A DNA stretch of 64,000 bases from JBCBCP01 sp038530575. GTDB lineage: Bacteria; Pseudomonadota; Alphaproteobacteria; Rhodobacterales; Rhodobacteraceae. This document shows positions 8,328 to 18,240 of this stretch, in pieces. The notes beneath the pieces were generated by a model. The model saw only the letters and a program-made list of their open reading frames with translations. It was not told the DNA's origin and searched no databases. The stretch's first letter is position 1; each line of letters begins with the position of its first letter. The DNA lies in NCBI GenBank assembly GCA_038530575.1, contig JBCBCP010000005.1, forward strand, positions 62,001-126,000, read 5' to 3'. Position numbers and translations under genes: made by a program.

Positions 8328-9269
8328 TCATAGCCGCCCCAACCGTTCCGTGAGCAAGGCAAAGAAGCCGTCTGCGTCGACATCGCCCATGAAGGTCGCA
8401 TTGGGAGTGCGGCCGGAGACGCGCCACCAGTCAGCAACGGTCATGCCCATGGTCAATTCGGAGCCCGTTTCAATCTCGACATTGATATGGCGGCCTTTGA
8501 AGAGGTCCGGCGCGATAAGATACGCGGTCACGCAAGGGTCATGCAGGGGCGCGCCCGCGCTGCCGTATTTCTCTTTGTCGAACCGTTCGAAGAAATCGGT
8601 CATCTGCGCGACCGCAATCCCCACGGACGTGCCCAGCGCGCGGAACGCGTCGTTGCGCGGCTTGGTCACGAGCGCCTTGTGCGTCACATCAAGCGGCATG
8701 ACGACGATATCAACGCCGGATTTGAACACGATGTCAGCCGCTTGCGGATCGACATAGATGTTGAATTCAGCCGTTGGCGTTATGTTACCAACTTCGAAAT
8801 ACGCACCGCCCATCAGGACAATCTGCTGGATCCGCGTCGCGATATCCGGCGCGCGTTGCAGGGCCGCTGCGATGTTGGTTAGGGGCCCCAGGGGGCACAA
8901 AGTGACCGTGCCCGAAGGCTCCGTGCGCAGGGTGTCGATGATATAGTCAACCGCGTGCTGATCCTGCAGCGGCATCGCTGGGTCCGGAAGGGTTGGCCCG
9001 TCAAGGCCGGTCTTGCCGTGTACATGCTCTGCGGTGACCAGATCGCGGCCCATGGGCCGGTCGCACCCCGCATAGACTTTTACATCAGGCCTGCCTGCCA
9101 ACTCACAGACAATGCGCGCGTTTTTCGCCGTCAGCTCAAGCGGCACATTGCCCGCAACGGCAGTGATCCCCAAAACGTCGATCTCGTCCGGGCTGGCCAG
9201 CGCCAAAAGGATGGCCACGGCGTCGTCCTGTCCGGGGTCCGTGTCGATGATGATCTTGCGCGGTGCCAT
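8328..9269 (-). CDS. Inosine-uridine-preferring nucleoside hydrolase family
   Basis: The 313-residue protein starts with MAPRKIIIDTDPGQDDAVAI, the calcium-binding DTDPGxDD signature of nucleoside N-ribohydrolases. These enzymes split purine or pyrimidine ribonucleosides into base and ribose in salvage. Further matches are GITAVAGNVPLELTAKNA, IVLMGGAYFEVGNITPTAEFNIYVDPQAA and the catalytic-His segment PLHDPCVTAYLI near residue 240. ATG 9269 is preferred over an earlier frame extension because the signature then lies at residue 9, as usual. Confidence 0.93.
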   Translation of the reverse strand: MAPRKIIIDTDPGQDDAVAILLALASPDEIDVLGITAVAGNVPLELTAKNARIVCELAGRPDVKVYAGCDRPMGRDLVTAEHVHGKTGLDGPTLPDPAMPLQDQHAVDYIIDTLRTEPSGTVTLCPLGPLTNIAAALQRAPDIATRIQQIVLMGGAYFEVGNITPTAEFNIYVDPQAADIVFKSGVDIVVMPLDVTHKALVTKPRNDAFRALGTSVGIAVAQMTDFFERFDKEKYGSAGAPLHDPCVTAYLIAPDLFKGRHINVEIETGSELTMGMTVADWWRVSGRTPNATFMGDVDADGFFALLTERLGRL

Positions 9270-9363
9270 GCTGCCCCCTGATTTGTGGCACGAACGTCGC
9301 AAGGGGCGCGGGGGTTGTCCAGAGCGGTTGCGCGGCGCAGTCCCGCGGGCGAAAAGATGCGCA

Positions 9364-10239
9364 ATGAGCAGGCAGTTTTACATCCACGCCGGCGCGCATC
9401 GCACAGGTTCGTCGTCTTTCCAGATGTGTCTTCACGTCAATCGCGCTGGTCTTGATGCGGCGGGCTACGACTTGGCTTATCCGGGCCGGGACGGGATCCC
9501 GTCAGGCAAGCTTGATCTGCGGCTCCCAAGTCCGCGGCACGGTGACGGCCCCCATCCGGTATTCGTAAAGCGATCAAAGCAGGCGTTAGGCGCCGGGACG
9601 CGGCCCATGATCCTGTCCGAAGAAAATATTCCCGGCCGGATGTTCCATTTTTACCAAGGCCAGTTTTATCCGGCGGCAGAGGCGCGGTGCCGCGCGTTGC
9701 GCGAAGCGCTGGACGGGCCGGTCGCGCGCTTGGTGCTGGTTATCCGGCCTTATGCCGCGCTTTATGCCTCGGCCTTTCGCAAACGCGCCGAAGACAACCC
9801 GGTGCGCCCGTTTCGTGAGGTTGTTCCGAAGCTGATGCGCATAGATCGCGGCTGGCCCGAACTTGTTGCGGTGTTGCGGGATGTGCTGGCGCCGGATGCG
9901 TTCGAGGTTGTGCCGTTTTCCGCGCGTGGGGCGTCACGTGATCTGCTGTACCGGTTGGTGCCCGAAGCGGGAGCGGCCTGGTCCGAGCCGTCTGACGTCG
10001 TGAACCTGTCGGCCACCGATGCGGCGCTTGAGGCGCTTCAGGCGCGCTATCATGCTGGCGAGGACCTCGACCGTGCAGCATGGAAAGCGGTGATTGCGGA
10101 GCATGCGGCGGACCGGGGCAGAGGCTTTGCGGCCTTTACCGACGACGAGCGTGGTGAGCTGGACACACGCTACAACGCGGACTTGTTACGGATCGGCCAG
10201 ATGGACGGGGTCAGCCTCGCTCCGGCGCCCCCCGTTTAG
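9364..10239 (+). CDS. Sulfotransferase-like P-loop protein
   Basis: The 291-residue protein begins MSRQFYIHAGAHRTGSSSFQ. This matches the 5'-phosphosulfate loop of the sulfotransferase family seen in roseobacters (consensus HxGxHKTGTTSxQ). A second hallmark, LVLVIRPYAALYASAFRKR near residue 120, fits the 3'-phosphate loop with its Arg and Ser. It probably transfers sulfate from PAPS to a saccharide, lipid or small molecule, but the acceptor is unknown. Its stop overlaps the mazG stop by four bases. Two or three related proteins occur at 40-43 kb. Confidence 0.75.
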   Translation: MSRQFYIHAGAHRTGSSSFQMCLHVNRAGLDAAGYDLAYPGRDGIPSGKLDLRLPSPRHGDGPHPVFVKRSKQALGAGTRPMILSEENIPGRMFHFYQGQFYPAAEARCRALREALDGPVARLVLVIRPYAALYASAFRKRAEDNPVRPFREVVPKLMRIDRGWPELVAVLRDVLAPDAFEVVPFSARGASRDLLYRLVPEAGAAWSEPSDVVNLSATDAALEALQARYHAGEDLDRAAWKAVIAEHAADRGRGFAAFTDDERGELDTRYNADLLRIGQMDGVSLAPAPPV

Positions 10240-11036
10240 ACCTTTTGCGCCTTTTCGTCGGCCTTTACCTTGTTCCACAGGGCGTCCATTTCGGCCAGAT
10301 CGCTGGTTTCAGGCGATTTTCCGGCGTCTGCAAGTTCGCGCTCTATCGCTTTGAAGCGCCGCGTGAATTTCGCATTAGTGCGCCGCAGGGCCTTTTCGGG
10401 GTCCACGTCCAGATGGCGCGCGAGATTTGCGAGGACAAAGAGCAGATCGCCCATCTCGTCTTCTACCGCGTCCTGGCTTAGGGTATCTTTCGCCTCGACC
10501 AGTTCGGCGGCTTCCTCGGTGAGTTTGTCCAGCACGTGGGTGGTTTCCGGCCAGTCAAAGCCCACGCGCGCCGCCCGCTTTTGCAGTTTCACTGCGCGCA
10601 AGAGGGCCGGCAGGCCAAGCGCCACACCGTCAAGCGTGCCCGTCTGCGCCTTGGCCGCGCGTTCGGCGGCCTTGATCGCCTCCCAGTCGCGGGTTTGCTG
10701 ATCCGCGCTCTTGTCGCGGCTTTCATCCCCGAAGACGTGTGGGTGGCGGGCCACCATCTTGTCGGCCATGCCCGTGGCCACATCGTCGAAGGTGAAATGC
10801 CCGGCCTCTGCCGCCATCTGCGCGTGAAACACCGACTGGAACAGCAGATCGCCCAACTCCCCGCGCAACTCGTCCCACGCCTCGCGCTGGATCGCGTCCT
10901 CGACCTCGTAGGCCTCTTCGATCGTGTAGGGCGCGATGCTTGCAAAGGTCTGCTCAATATCCCACGGACAGCCCGTTTCCGGGTCTCTCAGGGCCGCCAT
11001 GATGTCCAGCAAGCGCGCGATTCCGGTTTGTTGCAT
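10236..11036 (-). CDS. mazG: Nucleoside triphosphate pyrophosphohydrolase MazG
   Basis: MazG hydrolyses NTPs to NMP and pyrophosphate and clears non-canonical nucleotides. The 266-residue protein has two MazG domains. Each holds the metal-binding EExxE...ExxD pattern: EEAYEVEDAIQ with ELRGELGDLLF (residues 40-65), and EEAAELVEA with EDEMGDLLFVLANLA (residues 170-210). ATG 11036 (MQQTGIARLLDIM) is the likely start; ATG 11048 would add four residues. Confidence 0.93.
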   Translation of the reverse strand: MQQTGIARLLDIMAALRDPETGCPWDIEQTFASIAPYTIEEAYEVEDAIQREAWDELRGELGDLLFQSVFHAQMAAEAGHFTFDDVATGMADKMVARHPHVFGDESRDKSADQQTRDWEAIKAAERAAKAQTGTLDGVALGLPALLRAVKLQKRAARVGFDWPETTHVLDKLTEEAAELVEAKDTLSQDAVEDEMGDLLFVLANLARHLDVDPEKALRRTNAKFTRRFKAIERELADAGKSPETSDLAEMDALWNKVKADEKAQKV

Positions 11037-11093
11037 TGCAGCCCCCATCGGTTTGCGGTCAGATGGCCAAAACCGCCATCAGGAGTCCAGCCC

Positions 11094-12260
11094 ATGCCGC
11101 CCGTGAACCGTATCGCTGCCTTTGCCGAGGAAATGGCTGGCTGGCGCCAACACCTGCACACGATCCCCGAACTGGGCCGGGAGTGCCACAAGACCGCGGC
11201 CTTCGTGGCCGAACGTCTGCAAGAGATTGGCGTTGATGAGATGCACACGGGCTTTGCCACGACCGGCATCGTCGCGATCATCGAGGGCAAGGGGGAGGGG
11301 CCGACCATTGGCCTTCGCGCCGACATGGACGGGCTGCCCATCTTGGAGGATACCGGGCTGGGCTATGCCAGCACGCATGAGGGGCGGATGCACGCCTGCG
11401 GGCATGACGGCCACACGGCGATGCTGCTGGGCGCTGCGAAATACCTGGCTGAGACGCGGAACTTCGCGGGAAGGGTCGCGCTGATCTTCCAACCGGACGA
11501 GGAGGCCACGGGCGGCGGTCAGGCCATGGTCGAGGAAGGCGTGATGGACCGCTTTGATATCCGAGAGGTCTTCGGCATGCACAACGCGCCGGGCTTTCCC
11601 GAAGGCCTGATGGGCACGCGCGGCGGCCCTATCATGGCGGCGGCGGACACGATCCAGGTGACGGTGAAGGGGCGCGGCGGGCATGGCGCCCAGCCGCACG
11701 AGGCCGCCGACCCGGTGATTGCCGCCTGCGCCATCGTGCAGGGCTTTCAAACCATCGTGTCGCGCAATGTTGATGCGGGCAAGCAGCTGGTCGTCTCGAT
11801 CACCCAGATCCACACGGGCAGCGCGGAAAACGTCATCCCCGCGGAGGCCTGGATCTGCGGAACCGTGCGCAGCTTTGATGCGGACGTGCGCGACATGGCC
11901 GAACAGCGGCTGGGCGAGATCGCCCGGGGCGTTGCGGCCGGCTATGGGGTCGAGGCAGAGGTGACCTTTACCCGCGGCTATCCCGCGACGGTCAACCACC
12001 CGGACCATGCCGCCGATGCGGCCGATGTTGCGCGCGAGGTTGTAGGCGCGCAGGCGGTCATCGACAATGTCGACCCGGTGATGGGGGCCGAGGATTTTGC
12101 CTATATGCTGGAGGCGCGGCCCGGGGCCTACATGTTCCTTGGTCAGGGCGAGGGGCCGATGCTGCACACGCCGCAGTACAATTTCAACGACGCGGTGGCG
12201 CCGATTGGGGCAAGCTTTTTTGCCCGGCTGGTGGAGACGCGGCAGCCGGTAGGGCAATAG
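11094..12260 (+). CDS. M20-family amidohydrolase/aminoacylase (HipO/AbgB-like)
   Basis: The enzyme cleaves amide bonds of N-acylated amino acids or related compounds with two metal ions. The 388-residue protein has MHACGHDGHTAMLLGAA (Cys/His ligands, near residue 100), PDEEATGGGQAMVEEG (catalytic Glu pair), MHNAPGFPEG and MGAEDFAYMLE near the C-terminus. An AGGAG lies 9-13 bases before ATG 11094. No signal peptide is seen, so it is cytosolic. Downstream lie two ureohydrolases, so the locus may process acylated or guanidino nitrogen compounds; this link is inferred. Confidence 0.92.
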   Translation: MPPVNRIAAFAEEMAGWRQHLHTIPELGRECHKTAAFVAERLQEIGVDEMHTGFATTGIVAIIEGKGEGPTIGLRADMDGLPILEDTGLGYASTHEGRMHACGHDGHTAMLLGAAKYLAETRNFAGRVALIFQPDEEATGGGQAMVEEGVMDRFDIREVFGMHNAPGFPEGLMGTRGGPIMAAADTIQVTVKGRGGHGAQPHEAADPVIAACAIVQGFQTIVSRNVDAGKQLVVSITQIHTGSAENVIPAEAWICGTVRSFDADVRDMAEQRLGEIARGVAAGYGVEAEVTFTRGYPATVNHPDHAADAADVAREVVGAQAVIDNVDPVMGAEDFAYMLEARPGAYMFLGQGEGPMLHTPQYNFNDAVAPIGASFFARLVETRQPVGQ

Positions 12261-12318
12261 GGGGCCAGCCCCCTCGCGCTGCGCGCTCACCCCCGGAGTT
12301 TTCCTTGCCAAGTGAAGG
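12260..12318 (+). repeat. Dispersed GGAG-TTT-CTTGGCCAAGTGAA element, copy B
   Basis: It has GGGGGCCAGCCCCC arms, then CCCCCGGAGTTTTCCTTGCC and AAGTGAAGGAG. It separates the amidohydrolase from the ureohydrolase. Its 3' end supplies the GAAGGAG ribosome-binding site of the downstream gene. Confidence 0.6.
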
Positions 12319-12326
12319 AGGGGCGT

Positions 12327-13285
<959 letters not shown>

Positions 13286-13289
<4 letters not shown>

Positions 13290-13846
13290 CTAGAGTAACC
13301 AGTCTTATGTTGCTTGTGTTTTTCGTTTTGTCCGTGCCCAAGCTAGCTTTGGCCAGTTATTGTACGTCCAAGCTTTTGGTTACATGCACGCCCGAAGTTG
13401 GTAACTTTGTAAAAAATAGATTTCAGCGGAGCGTCACCGGAATAACTTTCGCTGACGAAGTTACCGGCGATATGACGTTCTATTGCCAGCTTCCAGAACC
13501 ACAGCAAAGCAGGAGCTTTTTCTCCGGAGTACAATCACAGTGGCATTTGATCCTTTGGGGCAGGGACCCCGATGGGTCTGGTTTCGACTACAATGTATCT
13601 ACTGTTTTGATTCAAATTCCAAAGCCGAGCGGAAGGCCGAAAATCCTAGGTGAAGTCTACTCTTCTAGGGAGAACTCCACCGCGACACTTGGAATGGATC
13701 GCGAGTACTTTTCAAGTATCGAAGAGGGCGGCATCGACTTTTCCACAAACAGTTATCTAGCCGTCGTTAAACTGTCTCGTCGAATTGACAACAATTTCGT
13801 TCGAGCAACCAGCGTCAGCCTTTGCTCAGGAAAGTACCCTCGATAA
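13286..13846 (+). CDS. Orphan secreted protein, A+T-rich insert between two ureohydrolases
   Basis: The 186-residue protein starts with a clear signal peptide (MTRVTSLMLLVFFVLSVPKLALAS, cleavage likely near residue 24). A mature part follows with Cys residues in SYCTSKLLVTCTP, FYCQLPEP and SLCSGKYPR, enough for two disulfides. No known domain is recognised. Codon use is visibly unlike the neighbours: TTT, AAT, GTA and TCT are common where the flanking genes use G/C-ending codons. It is joined by an ATGA overlap upstream and a TAATG overlap downstream, so it is expressed with the ureohydrolases despite its foreign composition. Confidence 0.8.
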
Positions 13847-14787
13847 TGAAGAACCAGCCGCTGTCGGGCAACGCGCTGGCACGGTTTTCCGGGCCGAACA
13901 CCTTCATGCGGCTTCCCAGCTCGACCGAGCTGCAAAAGCTGGATGTCGCGTTTCTTGGCATCCCGATGGATATTGGCACCTCGTGGCGGTCGGGCACGCG
14001 GATGGGACCTAAGCAGGTGCGCGAACAGTCTGCGATGCTGCGGCCCTACAACATGGGGACGGGAGCGGCCCCCTTTGACAGCCTGCACTGCGCGGACATT
14101 GGCGATCTGGCGATCAACACGTTCTCTTTGGCCGACAGTCTGCGCATCATCGCGGACAGCTACGGCGAGATCCTCAAGTATGACGCAATTCCTATGGCGA
14201 TCGGCGGGGATCACTCGATCACCTTGCCAATCCTGCGCGCGATGGCGGCGCGCCATGGGCCTGTGGCGCTGGTGCACGTGGATGCCCATGCCGATGTGAA
14301 CGATGAGATGTTCGGAGAGCGCGAAACCCACGGCACGGTTTTTCGCCGCGCCTATGAGGAGGGCCTGATCGTTCCGGAAAAGACCTACCAGATCGGCATT
14401 CGGGGCACGGGCTATGGCGCGGATGATTTCCGCGAGGCTGCGGGGTGGGGGTTTCAACAGTTCCCGGCGGAAAGTCTTTGGGGCCGCGACTTGAGCCCAA
14501 TGGCGGCAGAGATCCGGCGCGATATTGGCAAGCATCCCTGCTATGTCACCTTCGACATCGACAGCCTTGATCCGGCTTATGCGCCCGGCACCGGCACGCC
14601 TGAGATCGGCGGACTGACTACGCCGCAGGCGCTGCAGCTGATCCGGGCCCTGCGCGGGCTTAACATCGTGGGCTGTGATCTGGTCGAGGTGTCGCCGCCA
14701 TACGACATGGCGGGGACCACGGCGCTTGTCGGGGCAAATGTGCTATATGAGCTGCTGTGTGTTTTGCCGGGCGTGTCGGTGCGCTAA
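13846..14787 (+). CDS. Agmatinase/guanidinobutyrase-type ureohydrolase (paralog 2)
   Basis: The 313-residue protein has the Mn-ligand motifs MAIGGDHSITLP, LVHVDAHADVNDEM and YVTFDIDSLDPAYAPGTGTPEIGG. The ETHGTVFRRAYEEGL segment resembles guanidinobutyrase and guanidinopropionase-like enzymes more than E. coli SpeB, so the substrate may differ from that of paralog 1. ATG 13846 shares its A with the upstream stop (TAATG). There is no nearby arginine decarboxylase to make agmatine. Confidence 0.9.
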   Translation: MKNQPLSGNALARFSGPNTFMRLPSSTELQKLDVAFLGIPMDIGTSWRSGTRMGPKQVREQSAMLRPYNMGTGAAPFDSLHCADIGDLAINTFSLADSLRIIADSYGEILKYDAIPMAIGGDHSITLPILRAMAARHGPVALVHVDAHADVNDEMFGERETHGTVFRRAYEEGLIVPEKTYQIGIRGTGYGADDFREAAGWGFQQFPAESLWGRDLSPMAAEIRRDIGKHPCYVTFDIDSLDPAYAPGTGTPEIGGLTTPQALQLIRALRGLNIVGCDLVEVSPPYDMAGTTALVGANVLYELLCVLPGVSVR

Positions 14788-14816
14788 GACGTGTGGCGCC
14801 TAGAATAGTGGGACAC

Positions 14817-15242
14817 ATGAGGGTGAGGAGCCGTGCGGTGATAGGATGGATTTTTGTGGCTCTGATCGTTGCGGCGCTTGGGTATATTCGCCTTGCGCCA
14901 CACGATGTCGGCCGTTGGCATGTGCCGGTTACAGCAGAGGCTGATCGCGACTTTACAGCAGGCGCGGTGCGGGTGCTGCCCGGCGATGCTGCGGCGCTGG
15001 GGCGCGTGGATGCTGCGGCTCGCGCCCTGCCGCGTACACAGGTTCTAGCCGGAACGGTGGACGAGGGGCGCATCACTTACGTCACGCGAAGTGCGCTCTT
15101 TGGCTTTCCCGACTATACGACAGTCGAACTGGCGGATGGCCAGCTCCGGTTGATCGCGCGGCTGCGCTTTGGCCGATCAGATCTTGGGGTAAACGGCCGC
15201 CGACTGGAGGGGTTGGTGGCTGCCGCCAAGGCCGGAGGATAG
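14817..15242 (+). CDS. DUF1499 family membrane-anchored protein
   Basis: The 141-residue protein has one N-terminal membrane helix (AVIGWIFVALIVAALGYIRL) and an outside domain. That domain ends in TYVTRSALFGFPDYTTVEL and LRLIARLRFGRSDLGVNGRRLEGLV, which matches the DUF1499 pattern (S/ARFGxSDxGVNxxR). Function unknown. It follows the ureohydrolase by 29 bases. Its 3' end overlaps the convergent secreted protein gene by 66 bases. Confidence 0.8.
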   Translation: MRVRSRAVIGWIFVALIVAALGYIRLAPHDVGRWHVPVTAEADRDFTAGAVRVLPGDAAALGRVDAAARALPRTQVLAGTVDEGRITYVTRSALFGFPDYTTVELADGQLRLIARLRFGRSDLGVNGRRLEGLVAAAKAGG

Positions 15243-15467
15243 GCAGCCGTCCTGCACCTCCCGCCACATCGGGTTGTTCTGCGACATCTGGCACTGGGCG
15301 GTGAACATGCGGCCATCGACCTGCAAGCAGATCGTTTCGCCAAGCTCGACGCGCGATCCAGTGCGGTCGGTGCAATAGCATTCCACGGTTTTACCGCTCG
15401 GGCTGGTCACATCTGCGAGTGCTGGTCCGGCGGCGAGAAGGGTCAGGGCAAGCGTGATATGTTTCAT
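15177..15467 (-). CDS. Small secreted Cys-containing protein, unknown function
   Basis: The 96-residue protein has a signal peptide (MKHITLALTLLAAGPALA). Its mature domain holds Cys in VECYCTDRTG, ETICLQVDGR, TAQCQMSQNNPMW and QDGCLSSG. The five Cys and FTAQCQMSQNNPMWRE segment resemble a conserved roseobacter periplasmic protein, but no function is known. It overlaps the DUF1499 gene tail to tail by 66 bases, an unusually long convergent overlap. Confidence 0.75.
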   Translation of the reverse strand: MKHITLALTLLAAGPALADVTSPSGKTVECYCTDRTGSRVELGETICLQVDGRMFTAQCQMSQNNPMWREVQDGCLSSGLGGSHQPLQSAAVYPKI

Positions 15468-15529
15468 GGTAATAACATAGCATTTCGGTGGCACTTGACC
15501 AAGCCGTTGCGATGCCGCAGGACAGCAAA

Positions 15530-16579
15530 ATGATCCCCGACGTGCGCCTTGCTCAGATCCGTGACCGGTTCGAATATCTCGAGGCGGCAATGGCCGATGG
15601 GACGGGCAATATCGCTGTCTTGGCCAAGGAATATTCCGACCTCAAGCCAGTGGTCGAGCAGATCGCGGCCTATCGCCAGCTTCTGAATGACATCGATGAG
15701 GCCCGCGTGTTGCTGGAGGATGCCGAGATGGCGGAGCTGGCGCGCGAGGAGTTGCCACAGCTGGAGGCGGCGTTGCCCGCTGCGGAACACGCGTTGCAGC
15801 TTGCCCTGCTGCCCAAGGATGCAGCGGATGCGCGCCCGGCAATGCTGGAAATCAGGCCCGGCACGGGCGGGGACGAGGCGGCGCTGTTCGCGGGGGACTT
15901 GCTGCGCATGTACCAGCGCTATGCAGAGGCGCAGGGTTGGAAGCTGGACATTGTCGAGCTGTCCGAAAGCGAGCTTGGCGGGGTGAAAGAGGTTGTCGCA
16001 CATATTACCGGGGAGAACGTCTTTGCCCGGCTTAAGTTCGAATCCGGCGTGCACCGGGTGCAGCGGGTGCCGACAACCGAAAGCGGCGGGCGGATCCATA
16101 CATCGGCCGCAACGGTGGCAGTGCTGCCCGAAGCCGAAGAAGTTGATATCGTGATCCCTGACGCGGATATCCGCATTGACACGATGCGGTCGTCCGGTGC
16201 GGGCGGGCAGCACGTGAACACCACGGACTCAGCCGTGCGGATCACGCACCTGCCCACAGGTATTGTCGTGACAAGCTCTGAAAAGTCACAGCACCGAAAC
16301 CGCGAGAAGGCGATGCAGGTGCTGCGCGCGCGGCTTTACGATGCCGAACGGGCGCGGGCTCAGGCAGAGCGATCGGAGGCGCGGGCAACTCAGGTTGGCA
16401 GCGGCGATCGGTCCGAGCGGATCAGGACGTATAACTTTCCGCAGGGGCGGATGACGGATCACCGCATCGGGTTGACACTGTACAAGCTGGACGCGGTGAT
16501 GGGCGGCGACCTCACGGAGATCATCGAGGCGCTGCAGGCCGACGAGCAGGCGGCCAAACTGGCGGAGATGGGCGCATGA
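15530..16579 (+). CDS. prfA: Peptide chain release factor 1
   Basis: RF1 reads UAA/UAG in the ribosomal A site and triggers peptide release. The 349-residue protein contains RPGTGGDEAALFAGDLL, the codon-recognition region RVPTTESGGRIHTS (PxT form PTT), and the GGQ peptidyl-transfer loop in SSGAGGQHVNTTDSAVR. ATG 15530 (MIPDVRLAQI) fits the family start; GTG 15488 and ATG 15512 are possible longer starts. It is coupled to prmC by an ATGA overlap; PrmC methylates the GGQ glutamine. Confidence 0.95.
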   Translation: MIPDVRLAQIRDRFEYLEAAMADGTGNIAVLAKEYSDLKPVVEQIAAYRQLLNDIDEARVLLEDAEMAELAREELPQLEAALPAAEHALQLALLPKDAADARPAMLEIRPGTGGDEAALFAGDLLRMYQRYAEAQGWKLDIVELSESELGGVKEVVAHITGENVFARLKFESGVHRVQRVPTTESGGRIHTSAATVAVLPEAEEVDIVIPDADIRIDTMRSSGAGGQHVNTTDSAVRITHLPTGIVVTSSEKSQHRNREKAMQVLRARLYDAERARAQAERSEARATQVGSGDRSERIRTYNFPQGRMTDHRIGLTLYKLDAVMGGDLTEIIEALQADEQAAKLAEMGA

Positions 16580-17415
16580 CGACGGCCGCCGAAGCCATGG
16601 TATCGGCGACAGCGCGGCTGCGGGCGGCGGGCGTGCCGGACCCTGCGCGCGATGCAAGGCTGCTGCTGGCCCACGCGGCGCAAGTCGATGCCGCGCGCGT
16701 TACGTTGATCGCCCCGGAAGACATCGCGCCGGAAATCGAGGAACGTTACGACCAGCTGATTGCCCTGCGCGCGGTGCGTGTGCCGGTCAGCCACCTGATT
16801 GGAACCCGGGCGTTTTATGGCCGCTCTTTCAAGGTCAGCCGAGAGGTTTTGGACCCGCGCCCCGAAACGGAAACACTGATCGAAGCGGCTTTGGCCACGC
16901 CCTTCGCAAGCGTTCTGGATATTGGCACCGGGTCGGGCTGTATCCTCGTGACGCTGCTGGCGGAGCGCACGAGCGCCGTTGGCACCGGCACGGACCTGAG
17001 TGAGGCCGCCTGCCTGCAAGCCAGCGCCAACGCGGTGCTGCACGGCGTGGCCAGCCGGGCGGAGATTGCGCAATCGGACTGGTTTGGCAGCGTGACAGGG
17101 CGCTACGACCTGATCGTGTCAAACCCGCCATACCTTTCCGCGGACGAAATGCAGGACGTGTCCCCCGAGTTGCGCGATCACGAGCCGCGCATGGCGTTGA
17201 CGGATGAAGCGGATGGGCTGACGGCTTACCGCATTCTGGCTGCGCGCGGCCCCTTTTACCTTGAGCCTGGCGGGCGCCTTCTGGCTGAGATCGGCTGGCA
17301 GCAAGGGCCGGATGTCTGCGCAATTTTTGCTGAGGCAGGGTGGGGAGTGGTCAGGCTCCTGCCTGATCTGGATGGGCGTGACCGGGTGATTTGCGCCGAG
17401 GGTCCACCGGAGTAA
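16576..17415 (+). CDS. prmC: Release factor glutamine methyltransferase PrmC
   Basis: PrmC N5-methylates the GGQ glutamine of RF1/RF2 using SAM. The 279-residue protein has the N-terminal helical domain, HLIGTRAFYGRSFKV and DPRPETETLIEAAL, the SAM loop VLDIGTGSGCIL near residue 115, and the catalytic NPPYLSADEM near residue 183. It starts within the prfA stop. Confidence 0.95.
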   Translation: MTTAAEAMVSATARLRAAGVPDPARDARLLLAHAAQVDAARVTLIAPEDIAPEIEERYDQLIALRAVRVPVSHLIGTRAFYGRSFKVSREVLDPRPETETLIEAALATPFASVLDIGTGSGCILVTLLAERTSAVGTGTDLSEAACLQASANAVLHGVASRAEIAQSDWFGSVTGRYDLIVSNPPYLSADEMQDVSPELRDHEPRMALTDEADGLTAYRILAARGPFYLEPGGRLLAEIGWQQGPDVCAIFAEAGWGVVRLLPDLDGRDRVICAEGPPE

Positions 17416-17616
17416 GGCGGATAAACGCCAAAAATCCTGTCGAAACCGTCATTTCCACTTGCTAGGGCGCGGCGGCCATGTTTTATCCTTACGCATTGCA
17501 GTGATGAGGCCCGCGCGGGCATGCTCCTGCAGGACAAGCCACAGAGCAAACATCCGGCGGCCAAAGGGCGCGCGTGGCATGCCGGAACTTCTAAACCTGC
17601 CAAAAAGCGAAGCCTT

Positions 17617-18237
17617 ATGAAATCATCAAGAAGCCGGTCCCGGTCCAAGAATAACCGCAACCGTAATTCGGGCGGCGGCGGCAATGTCGTCAACCGGGTG
17701 TTTGACAGTTCCGGGCCAGAGGGCAAGGTGCGCGGCACGCCGCAACAGATCATCGACAAGTACAATCAGCTTGCGCGCGATGCGCAGCTGTCGGGCGACC
17801 GGGTCGCGACCGAGAATTTTCAGCAGCACGCCGAGCACTATCTGCGCATGCTGAGCGAAGCGCAGCGCGAGCAAGACGCGCGGCGTGAAGAGCAGGAACG
17901 GCAAAATCGTGAGCGTCAGGCCGAGCGCGACCGCGAGCGGGCCGAACGCCAGGAACGTGAAGCCGCGCAAGGCGGGGCAGAGCAGCAGAGCGCGGGCAAG
18001 CCGAGCGCTGGTGATCCGGCACCCGGCGATTTAGGCGCGGGCGAACAGCCGGACGTGATCGAAACCGGTGGTGGCGACGACACTGGCCTTGTGGAGACGC
18101 CAGAGACGCAGCCCAAGCCGCGCCGGACGCGGGCCCGCAAACCAAAAGCGCCTAAGCCCGAGCCCGAAGCAGAGCCTGCGGTCGAGGCAAAGGATACACC
18201 TGAAGAAGGTGGAACCGCCCCTGAAGCGGCGGAGTGA
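17617..18237 (+). CDS. DUF4167 domain protein
   Basis: The 206-residue protein has a basic, Asn/Arg-rich N-terminus (MKSSRSRSRSKNNRNRNS). The DUF4167 core is VNRVFDSSGPEGKVRGTPQQIIDKYNQLARDAQLSGDRVATENFQQHAEHYLRM, cited here in parts: FDSSGPEGKVRGTPQQI and NFQQHAEHYLRML are the key stretches. A long Glu/Arg coiled coil (residues 90-130) and a Pro/Ala/Glu tail ending in RARKPKAPKPEPEAEP follow. The domain is confined to alphaproteobacteria and its role is unknown; an RNA-binding role is plausible from the basic N-terminus. A 200-base leader separates it from prmC. Confidence 0.88.
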   Translation: MKSSRSRSRSKNNRNRNSGGGGNVVNRVFDSSGPEGKVRGTPQQIIDKYNQLARDAQLSGDRVATENFQQHAEHYLRMLSEAQREQDARREEQERQNRERQAERDRERAERQEREAAQGGAEQQSAGKPSAGDPAPGDLGAGEQPDVIETGGGDDTGLVETPETQPKPRRTRARKPKAPKPEPEAEPAVEAKDTPEEGGTAPEAAE

Positions 18238-18240
18238 CGT

